From NCBI GenBank assembly GCA_004369085.1, contig ML210184.1, forward strand, positions 1-64,000: DNA of 64,000 nt, read 5' to 3'. Each line of letters begins with the position of its first letter. Positions within the stretch are counted from its first letter, which is position 1. The notes beneath the pieces were generated by a model. It was not told where the DNA came from, searched no databases, and worked only from the letters and a program-made list of their open reading frames with translations. This stretch comes from Coprinopsis marcescibilis (taxonomy: Eukaryota > Basidiomycota > Agaricomycetes > Agaricales > Psathyrellaceae). This document shows positions 1-10,226 of this stretch, one piece after another. The position numbers were made by a program, and so were the translations under genes.

Positions 1-93
1 GACACCAACTTGGCTGCCATCCACGCTAAGCGTGTGACAATCCAACCGAAAGATCTCGCTCTTGCCCGTCGGTTACGTGGAGAGCGATCATAG
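1..93 (+). CDS. Histone H3, C-terminal 30 residues (5' part outside window)
   Basis: The first 30 codons encode the canonical H3 C-terminus: the stretch [12 protein letters not shown] followed by [10 protein letters not shown] and a TAG stop at 91-93. This covers the end of helix alpha-2, loop 2 and helix alpha-3 of the histone fold, which bind DNA and form the H3-H3 four-helix bundle. The RRLRGERS ending is the replication-type H3 ending of fungi, not a CENP-A ending. The gene enters from the left edge, so its promoter, N-terminal tail and any introns are not visible. A divergent H3 variant lies 2.6 kb downstream on the other strand. Confidence 0.96.
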   Translation, partial: DTNLAAIHAKRVTIQPKDLALARRLRGERS

Positions 94-679
94 ATGTTGG
101 GTGCCTGGTTTCGTTCCACCTTATTGTCTATTGTAATTGTGTATCATAGTGTATTACCTTCCTATCATTATTCATTTCATTTGCTTTGAAATTCACGCAT
201 TAAAGAATTGGCTGTCGTGCATTGGTCTCTGCTGACTTTCGTGATTTACGCTGAGTGTATCCGAGTGCATGGTTTTTCTGATGATCCGACTCGGACTTGA
301 ATGTTTGTTTACTACTTATGCCGGTGAGCGTCTGTTGTCTTGAAATGGACAAAACCTGATGTTATATCTGCTCTATCTCGTAGATCTGCTATGTGATGTA
401 CCTCACGGACCCAAGGACACCATGTGGTTTTAAATTTCTTGCCAGACTGCGTCTCACTAGATCTCACTGACGGATGACTGGCGGTGGGTGTCAGTCAGCA
501 GTCTCGCCCCCTAGTTCCACCCTCCGAGACTCATATCTACCAGGACGCGTCTCGATATACTCTCTGGTCGACCTTTCGTTTTCCCTCCTACCATTGGTGC
601 TCGAAGCCCAATTCGACCCTTCGCTCTTCGCCGAGGTTGATCCTGCTTTTACATTTCGCGACTCGCAGCTGCTTTCAAC
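94..679. other. Intergenic, histone H3 3' region and peptidase promoter
   Basis: About 590 bp without a supported gene. The left part is T-rich and should hold the H3 3' UTR. The right part should hold the promoter and 5' UTR of the aspartic peptidase. Short ORFs at 474-750 overlap each other in different frames and resemble nothing known. I see no RNA gene or repeat. Confidence 0.6.
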
Positions 680-2566
680 ATGAGGAACCAACTTCCATCC
701 TATCTTTTTACATCGCTTGTGCTGCATTGGCTGCAGCGATCGGGGGTTAATGCTGCTCTTGGCTCACAGAAATTGGTTTCTGTAGGCCAGACTATGACGT
801 TGATGAAGCGGAACCCAAGTGCTGACTGGACTGTCGAAGACTGGGGGACATGGGCTCAGAACGAGAGGAAGACGTTAGAGATGAAGTATGGAGGTGGCCA
901 TCATCGCAAACGAAGCTCGGGAACCAATGCGTCAGGATTTCTTTGTGGAAATTTGTCACCGTACTGACCATTACTTGTCTCTAGGATCGTCAATCAGAAC
1001 GGGGATTCAAGGTACGATCCGAACAGCTGCAATATATGCTCTTCCTCAACTTAGAACCTCACAATCATCTGTGTATAGTTATTATGGATCCCTTGCCATT
1101 GGAACACCCCCTGTGTCATACAATGTTATTCTAGATACAGGTTCCGCGTCAGTCCCTGATGTAACTGAACCAATACCCTCGCTCACATCTCCTCTGTTTT
1201 TACAGGGACTTATGGGTCGCAGGGCAAGGCTGTTCAGCTGGCTGCGAAGGCATCTCTAGCTTCAATCCATCCGACTCGTCTTCCTTCCACAACGATTCAA
1301 ACACCTTCTCCATCACATACGGCTCAGGCCAAGCAGCGGGCTACCTAGGACAGGATGTAGTGCAGATGGCCGGCTTTCAAGTGTCGAACCAGGTATTCGC
1401 CGTATGTGACCAGGTTTCCTCCGGATTGCTTTCGAGCCCTGTCTCTGGACTGCTGGGCCTCGGATTTGAGACGATTGCTTCGTCCAAAGCAACTCCGTTC
1501 TGGGAGACGTTGGTTACGGAAGGTGCTTGGGATCAGCCAGTCATGTCGTTTCATTTGACTAGGTGTGTGAGGGTGATGCGACAAGCAGGATCCAAGCTAA
1601 ATTGCTGTGCAGATACTTGAACGTATCGGACGTCGAATCCCTTGAACCTGGAGGATCGTTCACGATGGGTAAGGACAGTATGTTTCATCCTCATTCCTCC
1701 AAACTAAAGGGGCGCCAGGCTTCCTGAATGACAGCCTGTACACGGGGGATATCGATTATGTCGACTTACCGGTCGAGGCCTCGTATTGGATTCTCCCTAT
1801 AACTGGTGACGCTTGGGTACTTTTCCGCTGGAAAGCCTTGACCAACGCTTCAGCTTAGGTATAACCGTTCAAAACAACTCCGTTCCTGCTCCTTCTGGCC
1901 AAGCAGCCTATGCAGCCATCGACACGGGCACTACCCTGGTTGGTGGGCCGTCCGATGTGATTTCTCAGATTTTCGACCAAATACCGGGGTCTTCGCCTGG
2001 TTCTGGTAGCTTTGAGAGCTACTACACCTACCGTTCGTCTTTTCCATTCGCCTTTTGGATGCGGACTCATAGGTGTGCTCAGCTTGTGATACTGATGTGA
2101 CAATTGAACTGTCATTCGGCGGGAGCCAGAGCTGGGCTATTAGCCCTGCCGACTTCAGGCTAACTCGATTGACTCGAGATACTTGCCTTGGAGCTTTCTT
2201 TGAAATTACTTCGAAAGGATCGGCTCCTTCGTGGATCGTTGGCGATACCTTCCTGGTAAGATGCTTACATCAATTCTCAAGTTCATTGATTAACAAATGC
2301 GTTGTTTGTCGCAGAAAAACGTCTACTCCGTCTTCCGTTATTCGCCCGCTTCTGTTGGATTCGCGCAACTATCGAGTCTGGCGATCGGGCTTAATGGAAA
2401 TAAAAGCATCCCTGTGCCAACGCCAACCGTTGGCTCAAGCCCTGCGTCAGTCTCTGCGACAGGGACGATTGGAGTTAGTGGTACCAAAGCGTCGACGTCT
2501 CACACGCATCTTCTTACTCATGTAATGGCTCTGCTGATTGTTGCTTTGGGGACCATACTCATTTAA
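680..2566 (+). CDS. Secreted, probably GPI-anchored aspartic peptidase (family A1)
   Basis: Pepsin-like endopeptidase, predicted to act in the secretory route or at the cell wall. The first Met is followed by a hydrophobic signal sequence and a propeptide with a basic HHRKR site suited to a Kex2-type protease. The first catalytic motif DTGSADLWVA is created by splicing (intron from about 1153 to 1205). Flap-region TYGSG and the second catalytic motif AAIDTGTTLVGG follow. Introns 931-984 and 1012-1078 restore the frame into YYGSLAIGTPP. The last 50 residues are Ser/Thr-rich and end in a hydrophobic tail (MALLIVALGTILI) with no charged residue after it, the pattern of a GPI signal. Several further short introns lie between 1565 and 2320. 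The family is clear; the substrate is unknown. Confidence 0.93.
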
Positions 2567-2729
2567 TTCGGTCTTAGTATCCTTGAGACGTAGAATCAAT
2601 GTAGAATTAATGTATCTGGGCTGAAGTTTGAACACACTGGGGGTTTGGGCATTTGATATGGACTTGTCGTCTGAATAAACATAGACATCGAATACTGAAT
2701 TGTTTGAAAGGGGAGAGAATGGGTTACAT

Positions 2730-3457
2730 TTAGAAATTATCGCCTCGCAACCTGAGAGCTAAGGCGAGGTCCCTGTCCATGATCGTGACTCTCTTGGCAT
2801 GAAGGGCAGCGATTTGGATATCTTCGAAGAGGTGAATCAAATATGTCTCGCTGGCTTCTTGAATGGCCGCGAAAGCGTCTGGTTTGAAGCGCAGGGCAAC
2901 CTAGAAATCGAAAAAACCCTGTATCAGCATACGAGCTCCACCTTTCCAAACACGATGCAAAAACATATGCTTGTCCAAACACCCACCCCATGTCCATTCG
3001 CAATCTCCCTGACAAGTCGCTGGAATGGCAACTTTCGAATCAGCTGCTCTGTCGACGCTTGCATCTGGCGGATCTCCCGAAGAGCAAGGGTTCCATTGGG
3101 GGCCTTCATATCGCGCAAACTGTTGCCGCTGTACTTTACGAGTTGGTGCCTCTTCGTAGGGGTTTTATATGCCAGTTGGCGGACGTGTTCACCGTGAGGG
3201 GTCAGGCGACCAGCGCTGGGAGTGACGCTGTTTTCTCCGCGGGCACTGGCAGGGTTGACGGTGCTGTCGCGACTGACTGGTACTTGGACGAATCTTGGCG
3301 GGGCCGGTTTCTTGATTGTAAACTCCGTGTTGAGAGAGATGATGCTTCTGGGTGTTTTCCCTAACAGAACAGCAGATGAGTGACAAGAAGGGCTTCAAGA
3401 TAGACAAGGAACTAACTTACCACCGCTCGACTTTCGTGAACTTTTTAGGACTGCCAT
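2730..3457 (-). CDS. CSE4: Centromeric histone H3 variant (CENP-A/Cse4-like), 193 aa
   Basis: Three exons (3421-3457, 2987-3360, 2730-2900) join without frame conflict into 193 residues. Introns are 60 and 86 nt. About 100 residues of N-terminal tail are unrelated to canonical H3 (no ARTKQTA start). The histone fold then runs from GTLALREIR through [14 protein letters not shown] to [15 protein letters not shown]-like features are HLFED (canonical H3 has SLFED), LHA instead of IHA, IMDRD in loop 2, and loss of the QDF motif at loop 1. Loop 1 has the canonical H3 length, which is unusual for CENP-A. Helix alpha-3 reads [12 protein letters not shown], where H3 has LARRLRG, so one conserved Arg is Leu. 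Expected role: the centromeric nucleosome that seeds the kinetochore. A divergent non-centromeric H3 variant is the alternative. Confidence 0.82.
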
Positions 3458-3611
3458 CGTGATTATACTATGAGGGAGACTTGTGGAAAGTAAGGAGCTG
3501 CTTGCTTGGGTGATTGGTGTGAGTGATTTAAGCTGCTGTATTCAGCGGTTTTAAGTCCAGTTTACGGGGTCCCGTGCCTTCTGCTTTGATCAAGACCCCA
3601 TTAGTTGCCGA

Positions 3612-4735
3612 TCAGGTTAATCCCTTTGAAGCCGCGCTTTTGACACCTATCCACATAACATAGCGTCGATTGCGAAGCAGTTTTTCGCCGACATTATGGA
3701 TTTTCCAGCCTGGAATTTCAAGCCAGGAGCTAAGGAAGTCTCGAAGGACGTCCTCAGATCGAAGTTCTGACAATACAAGCACATGTGTTTTAAGCGGGAC
3801 TGCAAAGTGGTCTAGCGTCGAGATGAGGGGCGCAATTAGCGAAGGATGATAGATGCAATCCACAACCAAGATGAGATCGGGGTCGTTGTCGAGACGGAAT
3901 AATCGATTTCGCTGGAGTGGGCTGGATGCGCGCAGGGCGATCCAATCCAAAGACTCCGCCGTTATGTTGGATGAGCCGGGAAGGTTCTTCGTGACGTTCT
4001 TTTGGATCAAAGGTACGAGTTCTTGAATGTCTGTGACAGTGTAGCGACCAGAAAGCGGAGAGATCAGAACCCCAAGTAGACCTGTTCCGGAGCTAAATTG
4101 TAGATTTAGCGCTTGTGTTCAGATAAGATTACGACCAGCCATACCCGAGCTCCAGAATATGACTGGCCTTGAGCCTGTCAAAGTCAAATAGACTATTTTC
4201 GACATTGAAGTGGTGCTGGGAAAGAACCAGGTGAGCAAACTCCACGCTAATAATCACTGGTGAGCATTGGGTAGGACGAAGGTACCGAGATGCACACCTT
4301 GCTTTCCATACCACACTCCCTGTGTCGCCTTTTCGGGATCGGAGCGATGTGATATCCTGGAATAACTGCACTTCCACAGTCTTTGCGCTTATCTTGACGT
4401 TTTTCCGTTTTATGAGGCGCTTAGATTTTGACTTGACCTTCGTTTGACTGATGTCTTCACTGTTGCCTTCGGAAGATTCTGGAATGCTGAGATCGAACGA
4501 GATCTCTAAAAGTCCTTTGGACGAATCGACATATCCAAGACCATGGCTCAGATCAACCGCAGCAGGGCCTTCGCTGCCGGAGCTCGTTCCCTTCAAATTA
4601 GTATAGATGAGGAAGATCTAGAAATGAATTAGTAGCTGCGCGAGCGGTGGAGAGGCATATACTACTCGCCTCTTCATCTGCGTCTTCTATCAGCTCTGAG
4701 TCTTTAGGCAGCCTGATTATCCCTTGTAAATCCAT
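3612..4735 (-). CDS. Family-16 SAM-dependent protein lysine methyltransferase (METTL21/RKM5 type)
   Basis: Predicted to transfer methyl groups from S-adenosylmethionine to a lysine of a translation factor or ribosomal protein. The N-terminal exon MDLQGII...EDADEE joins IFLIYTN only if intron 4618-4669 uses a GC donor. The family signature GDTGSVVWKA follows. Intron 4093-4144 restores SAM motif I as LELGSGTGLLG. Later come LDW (motif III region) and DLILVVDCIYHPSLI, the post-II motif typical of this family, which normally has D-x-x-Y. The protein shares a roughly 210 bp divergent promoter with the rhomboid gene at 4945. A second, clearly different member of the same family lies at 6768. The substrate cannot be told from sequence. 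Confidence 0.85.
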
Positions 4736-4944
4736 GTCATTGGCTGCCAGCGAAAGGTAAGGAAGACAACTTCGCGGACGCTGAAAGTAAGCCGAGAAAA
4801 GCGGATCAAGCTTTGAATGCGGGGTCCTCCGAAGCTAACACGGACAAGCATCGGCGAGGGCAGTGGACGTCACTAGGTAATACCACTAGTTACTGCAGTG
4901 GCACTCTGAGGAATTGGCATGCTCTAGTAGTCAACTTTGCGTCG

Positions 4945-6579
4945 ATGTTACCTCCATTACTTCGGTGTCGAATTGGTCTACGCGCCTTCAGAACATCAAC
5001 CACTACCTCGACACTTGGAACGAGAAATTTCTTCCGAACCAATGTTCCTCTCCAGAGTGAACTTCGCAATCGTACCTTGAAGGACAGGGAAGCTGTCCTG
5101 ACGTTCCGAGAGACTCTGAATAGGTCTAAGCCGCAAGAAACGTTTTCAGGGAAGGTGCCGAAACCTGGGGTCAGGAAACAAGTGCTGGTGAGTGAAACGG
5201 TTATGCAGTGCGAGCCCCGTTGGCTGAATTGTTACATAGTTTGCTGGACTGGTTTCCTTATTCGCATTCTCTTATGCCGCTTCCCGGACGAACATAGAGA
5301 CGGAATACTGGAAGAAACGGCTCACGGACACGTCCTCAGTATGGTTATATCAATCAATAACTACGACAGACTTGAAGCGAGTGCAAAACGCAGAACTCAT
5401 ACGCGTGCGCCCACTCATTCCCTTGCTCAACCTACGACGTGCTCATGCAAACTTTGGATAGGATTTGCGGGATTGGTTCGGCAGAATCAACAATAAGCTT
5501 CAGGACATGCCAACGTTACTTCGACCGTGGTTGGGACTTGCGTTCGTCTCCATCGTCCAGCCATATGCCGACGCGTCCGAGGGCAAGCGCATATGTTGGA
5601 AGATATGTCTTCTCAACGCAGGTGTATATCTTGCGTGGAAAGTCCAACGGTGGCAGCCTAGCATGGCAGTCCGGTTCATGCACAACCCACTCTCTGGCCT
5701 TTCCTACACCCTTCTCACAAGTATGTTCAGGTGGGTTGGTTACTTCTTCGCAGGCTGTTACTTTATTGAACTCTCGTTTTAGCCATAAGAGCGTTATTCA
5801 CTTGTTATTTAACTGCTTAGCCTTGGAGAGCTTCGGTACGTGACGTCACCTGAACGAACATCCGCATCTTACGTTAAGATAGGTTCGGCGGCGTACTACT
5901 ACCTCATGCGAGAACAAGCAAAGGAACAGCCTCCAATGCTTGAGTCTACCGGTGCCTACCACTTCCTTGCCTTCTTCGTGACAGGTCAGCATTCATGCAC
6001 TTTTTCGACTCTAAATACGCGTAGCTTAACGAATCCATACAGCTGGTCTCTTTTCAGGACTCGTCTCCCATGTTGCCGCCGTCAAATTTATGTATCCCCG
6101 ATACATTACCCAGCTCTCAGTGGCGACCCGCGCAACACCCAAAACGGATACATGGGCTGCAGCTGTAGCAGCCTCCACCAAAACCGCAGCAGCGAAAGTT
6201 GCTGAGAAAACTGCAGTTGCTGTACCACAGATCTTGCCTAGCCTTGGAGCATCTGGTGCGGTGTACGCGGCCGTGACCATGACTGCACTAGCATTCCCAG
6301 ACTCTCAAGTCGCATTATTTATTCCACCATCGTATCCGATTAATATCCAGACAGCTGTTGGCGGTTTGGTTGCGTTGGATATGATCGGTATCCTGAGAGG
6401 TTGGAGGTATGTTTCTTTCCCTTACCGTGGAAGGGTCGCGGACTGATCTCGATTTCAGAATGTTTGACCATTGGGCTCACCTGGGCGGTGCTGCCTTTGG
6501 TTGTGTGTATTATGCATACGGGCCCTCGTTCTGGCAGGGTATGAGAGTGATTTTCCCGATAGACCCATCGAATAAATAG
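4945..6579 (+). CDS. PCP1: Mitochondrial rhomboid protease (PCP1/PARL type)
   Basis: Intramembrane serine protease of the mitochondrial inner membrane. In yeast it processes the dynamin Mgm1 and cytochrome c peroxidase. The chosen Met (4945) begins MLPPLLRCRIGLRAFRTS, an Arg/Ser-rich presequence; the open frame further upstream has no ATG. A first membrane segment follows, then the six-helix core with HKSVIHLLFNCLALESFG (the conserved HxxxN-type helix), the catalytic serine in GASGAVYA, and the catalytic histidine in DHWAHLGGAAFG. At least five short introns interrupt it. An unusual Ala/Thr/Lys-rich insert precedes the catalytic serine (about 6130-6230). It is transcribed divergently from the upstream methyltransferase. 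Confidence 0.93.
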
Positions 6580-6767
6580 ATAGTTATCATGAATCATTAT
6601 ACACATACACATACCTACTGTACCAAGATTTAATGATCGAACGGATTTCCCCCCTCATATCGAACGCCGTACTAATTGTGATGACCTCATGATCACCCAA
6701 TTTTTTGCTTTCGGCGCTAATCTACGCACTCACTTTGATCTCCCTTCCCCATCCACCCACACCGAAA

Positions 6768-8281
6768 ATGTTTTTCTACCTCTCCTTCCTCCGACCTCCA
6801 CCGATTAGAGCTCGGCTATCGTCCCCAGTCCTTATAACACCACAAATCAGCAACGATCTCAGGACAGAGCCGTTCGAATCCGTCCAGGACATCTTCTACT
6901 CCTGGGTCCTCGATGACGGCTCCGGACAAGCGCAGAACGTTCCCCGGGGTATACAGCCAGCAACTGCAACAACCAAGCTGACTACCTACCGTCAAGCGAC
7001 GGCATACAAGGAGATTCCAGTGCCTGTGCCCAAGGGCGCAAGGGAAGGGCAAAGTTGGAGGCTGGTTTTGACTGCGACGGCCGCTAGTGCTAGCTCGACG
7101 GCGAAAGGACATGAGCTTATTGAGCTCGGAAAGGCCGACGTAGGGCTGAAAACGCCTCTTCCGGTCATTTCGATGCCGATCTTGTTTACTGTAAAGGCTG
7201 GGAGGAGTGGGCAAAAGCAGGAGCAGATCGAGAGGGTGTATCGGTTCGTGGTTCCTGCATTTCCGACTGTCGATTTGGACAAAGTACCTGCGGTAGGAGA
7301 TGCACCGCAACCGAATTTGTTGACCCCTACCCCTACGATGCAGCAGGTGTCGTTGAAGGTCAGGGAGCAGACATCATTTGATTTGGATAAAGTGAGTAGT
7401 ATGGATGTTATTGTATCGTCGGTTGAGGTTTCTAATGCTGCATAGCGACTTTTCAGAAAATCTGGGACAGCGGTATTGCATTGAGTTCGTGGCTTGTCAG
7501 ACTAGGTCAGACCCGCGATGCACAAGGGCAGTTGCAGACAGAATGGGACGAAACGAACCTTGGGGAAGGAGGTAAAATCGCTCTGCAGAGGCTGAAAGAT
7601 GTTTTGGTGTCCGAAGCTCCACAGAAAGTGCTAGAGCTTGGTGAGTACGGTGCTGTTTTTTTTGTGCTGATTTTAACGATCTTTCCTGGTAGGTGCTGGG
7701 ACAGGAATCGTGTCCCTTGCTCTGGGTGTGCTACTTTCGAGCAGGCGTCCATCCGACGAGAACCGAGTGAAGGATGAAGTTCTCACCACAGACCTTGGTT
7801 GGTGACCATTTCCTCAGTACCCCTCGTTCTTTCGCTTAAGGCTCACAGAATCCGCCATGCCCTTACTGGAGCACAACATCTCCCTCAACGAGCATTTGTT
7901 CCCTTCCGTCTCCCTACGTGCAGTGGTTCTAGATTGGGACGAGGATCTCAACGCGCAATTAAGGGACGAAGCCGGGGAAATTGATCTTGTGGTGTAAGCA
8001 CCCCCACAACTAAACTGAATGCAGCGATGTATGAACGGTTTTCTAGGATGGCCGACGTGACGTACAACACGGCTTCTTTCCCCGCCCTTGTTCAAACAAT
8101 CCAGAAAGTTATCAAAGCAAACGAGAAAACAAAAAGACCACCGATTCTGCTGGGGTACAAGCAGAGAGACGAGGCGGAGAGGGCATTGTGGGATATGGCG
8201 AAGGCGATGGGGGTGGACTTTGTGAAGATCGGAGAGGTCCATGGGTATGGAGGCGATCCAAACGAGATTTGGATAGCATAA
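6768..8281 (+). CDS. Family-16 methyltransferase, second paralogue
   Basis: Predicted SAM-dependent protein methyltransferase. The ATG at 6768 sits in a good context (accgaaaATG). A variable N-terminal half of about 210 residues leads to KIWDSGIALSSWL, the family's trp-containing motif. Motif I, LELGAGTGIVSLAL, is assembled across an intron that starts near 7640. LDWDED and MADVTYNTASFPALV follow; the latter is the D-x-x-Y-N block of the METTL21 group. The C-terminus is short and ends IWIA. This protein is not a close copy of the 3612-4735 methyltransferase, so the two are old paralogues and not a recent tandem duplication. It converges on the next gene with only 90 bp between the stop codons. 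Confidence 0.85.
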
Positions 8282-8371
8282 AACGGATCAAGGTGCTTGG
8301 CATGCCGCATGAAAGCAGAGCTCGAGCAAAAGCCATGAAAATAGGATAGGATCTAGTAGAAGGAATGTAAA

Positions 8372-10057
8372 CTATTCGTCACTGTCCTCTTCGTCCTCTG
8401 TATCCACGAGTGGTATAAAACGTTTTCCTTCCCGCTGAAGCGTACACAGTAACAAAGTAAGATACAGAACTTCGCATAAGGCTGCGACGAAACTTACAGT
8501 GGGCTCTTTCATTTTGGACGCCAGGGGCAATCTTGAATTAAAGGGTCTGGAGAGCATGTGTTTTGGCGGGTTCATCAGCGCTTGACTCTGCAGTGACATG
8601 GTTGTTGCGCTCCTGTTCAGCGACCGGAGGCTGGGAGGTTGAGGTAAGCCGGAATTTTTAAGGGTTTTTGAGGCAGTGGGATGAGATAGTTTTTGCGATG
8701 GTAGGGCTGAGGATGATGGTCCTGCAACTGGGACGGAAGGGAAAAGAGTCGATGAAGAGCTTTGAGGACGCATTGATCCTGGAGTAGAACCTGTGAATCC
8801 ACGAGCAGCGGCTGTGATCTTCGAGCCTTGCGAGATGCTGATCCAGTCACAAATTAATTCGCCCTACCAGGGCGGCACATTAATGAATCATGAAATGGAC
8901 ACACCCGTCTGATCTGACTGATATCGGAGATTTCTTCGATATTTTGTTTTGCTGACAAGGGGTTATTTGACCATTAGATGCACCATCTGCTCCGACTACT
9001 TGATTCTGGTTTGTGCCGAACAGAAGTGGTATGGGCTGAAGTGGGCGACGGGGAGTCCTGAAAGGCGGAATTATGGGAGCCATCGACGAATGTCCTTCAG
9101 AGTCCGTCGAGTATTTGATCGGTTCAGGTGAGCTGCTTGGGAAGAGGCGACTTCGAAGGACGGAAGAAGGACTTGGTCCATTACGACTTTTCTTTCTCGG
9201 TAGGTGCGAAGTCGTCGGAGGAGGTATCTCTTCAATGTCCGAATCTATGCGCTGTCGCTTTTTCAGAGTTATCGACTTGGGAGGGGAGATCCATTTGTCG
9301 GTGATAGTTTGAGTTGAGGCCTCCGTCCGTTGAGTCTGAGAGCATATATCCAGTGTTTCCGTTCGGAGTCGCGGGATTAGCGACTGCAACAAAGGAAGAA
9401 GAGGGGACACGGCAGATATTATAGAGTTTTGTTGGTTCTGAAGCGTTTGGATAGCCTGCGTTTGGGTCTGAATAGCCTGACAATGCGTTTGGTTGAACTA
9501 GAACGAGATGCGTTCAATAAATACACAAGTCACGACACTGTAATTCCGACTATACCGCTTGCAAAGCATCAAGTCGCTGGTCAAGACTCTCCAGCCGCAG
9601 CTCCATTTTTGCCATGAAAGTCTCCAATGTTGTCGCTTGTGCCGGAGATCCTATAGATTTTTGTATCTGTGTTTGAGTGCGATTTACTAGTGCCAGATGT
9701 CAGAATCCGAGAAGACAGATTGGAGTCAGTTGCAAAGATGAGACCTAGATCCACGATGTCGCCCAAGAGTTTATCATGTTCTTGTTCGAACAAGGTGCTT
9801 GTCGTAAGGATTTCTTGCTTAGTTTCCTTGACATTTGACAGCAAGGTCGCGACATGTTCCGAGAACTTTTCCAGATTCATTTGAGTATCGTGCAGAAGTA
9901 CCCGCATCGTCGTAGCATTTTTGTCCTGAGGCGTAATTGGTGGCAGTTGAGACATCGTAGCGTTTACATTAGATCCTGAAGGTTCGTTCCGCATCAGATG
10001 AGCCCAAAGGGTCGGATTCCCAGAGTCCCGCAGGCCGCCATATCGCTCAGAAGACAT
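8372..10057 (-). CDS. Unrecognised coiled-coil protein, low-complexity C-terminal half
   Basis: I do not recognise a family. From the Met at 10057, residues 1-115 include heptad-like stretches (NLEKFSEHVATLL, ETKQEILTTSTLFEQEHDKL). A second coiled-coil part follows after a probable 37 nt intron, with METFMAKMELRLESLDQRL-like spacing and a Gln-rich segment (QTQTQAIQTLQNQQN). The rest is Pro/Ser-rich with basic patches (ITLKKRQR, PRKKSR) that could be nuclear localisation signals. The tail is acidic (DTEDEEDSDE). At least four exons. The gene starts 170 bp from the condensin gene on the other strand, so both may share a cell-cycle or meiotic promoter. Architecture is compatible with a meiotic chromosome-axis or double-strand-break accessory protein, but no motif proves that. 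Confidence 0.7.
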
Positions 10058-10226
10058 CGTCGAGGGCGGAAAAAAGGGGGATATACTATATCAGGGGACA
10101 AGCCAGGGGCTAAAGCAGGTGGTCATGGGAATGCGCGTCGAGCGTGACAGTGTCACAAACGTTACGCGTCGCGAAATGAGGAATCACATGACGCATATAC
10201 CTTTGTTGAAGACCGTGATTCCCAGA

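Noticed and set aside
4813..4944. Upstream extension of the rhomboid protease
   Set aside because: The frame there has no ATG start, and the Met at 4945 opens a typical mitochondrial presequence.
10119..10226. N-terminal extension of BRN1
   Set aside because: The extension has no similarity to the family and fills the short divergent promoter. MPPPRRARS at 10227 is the natural start.
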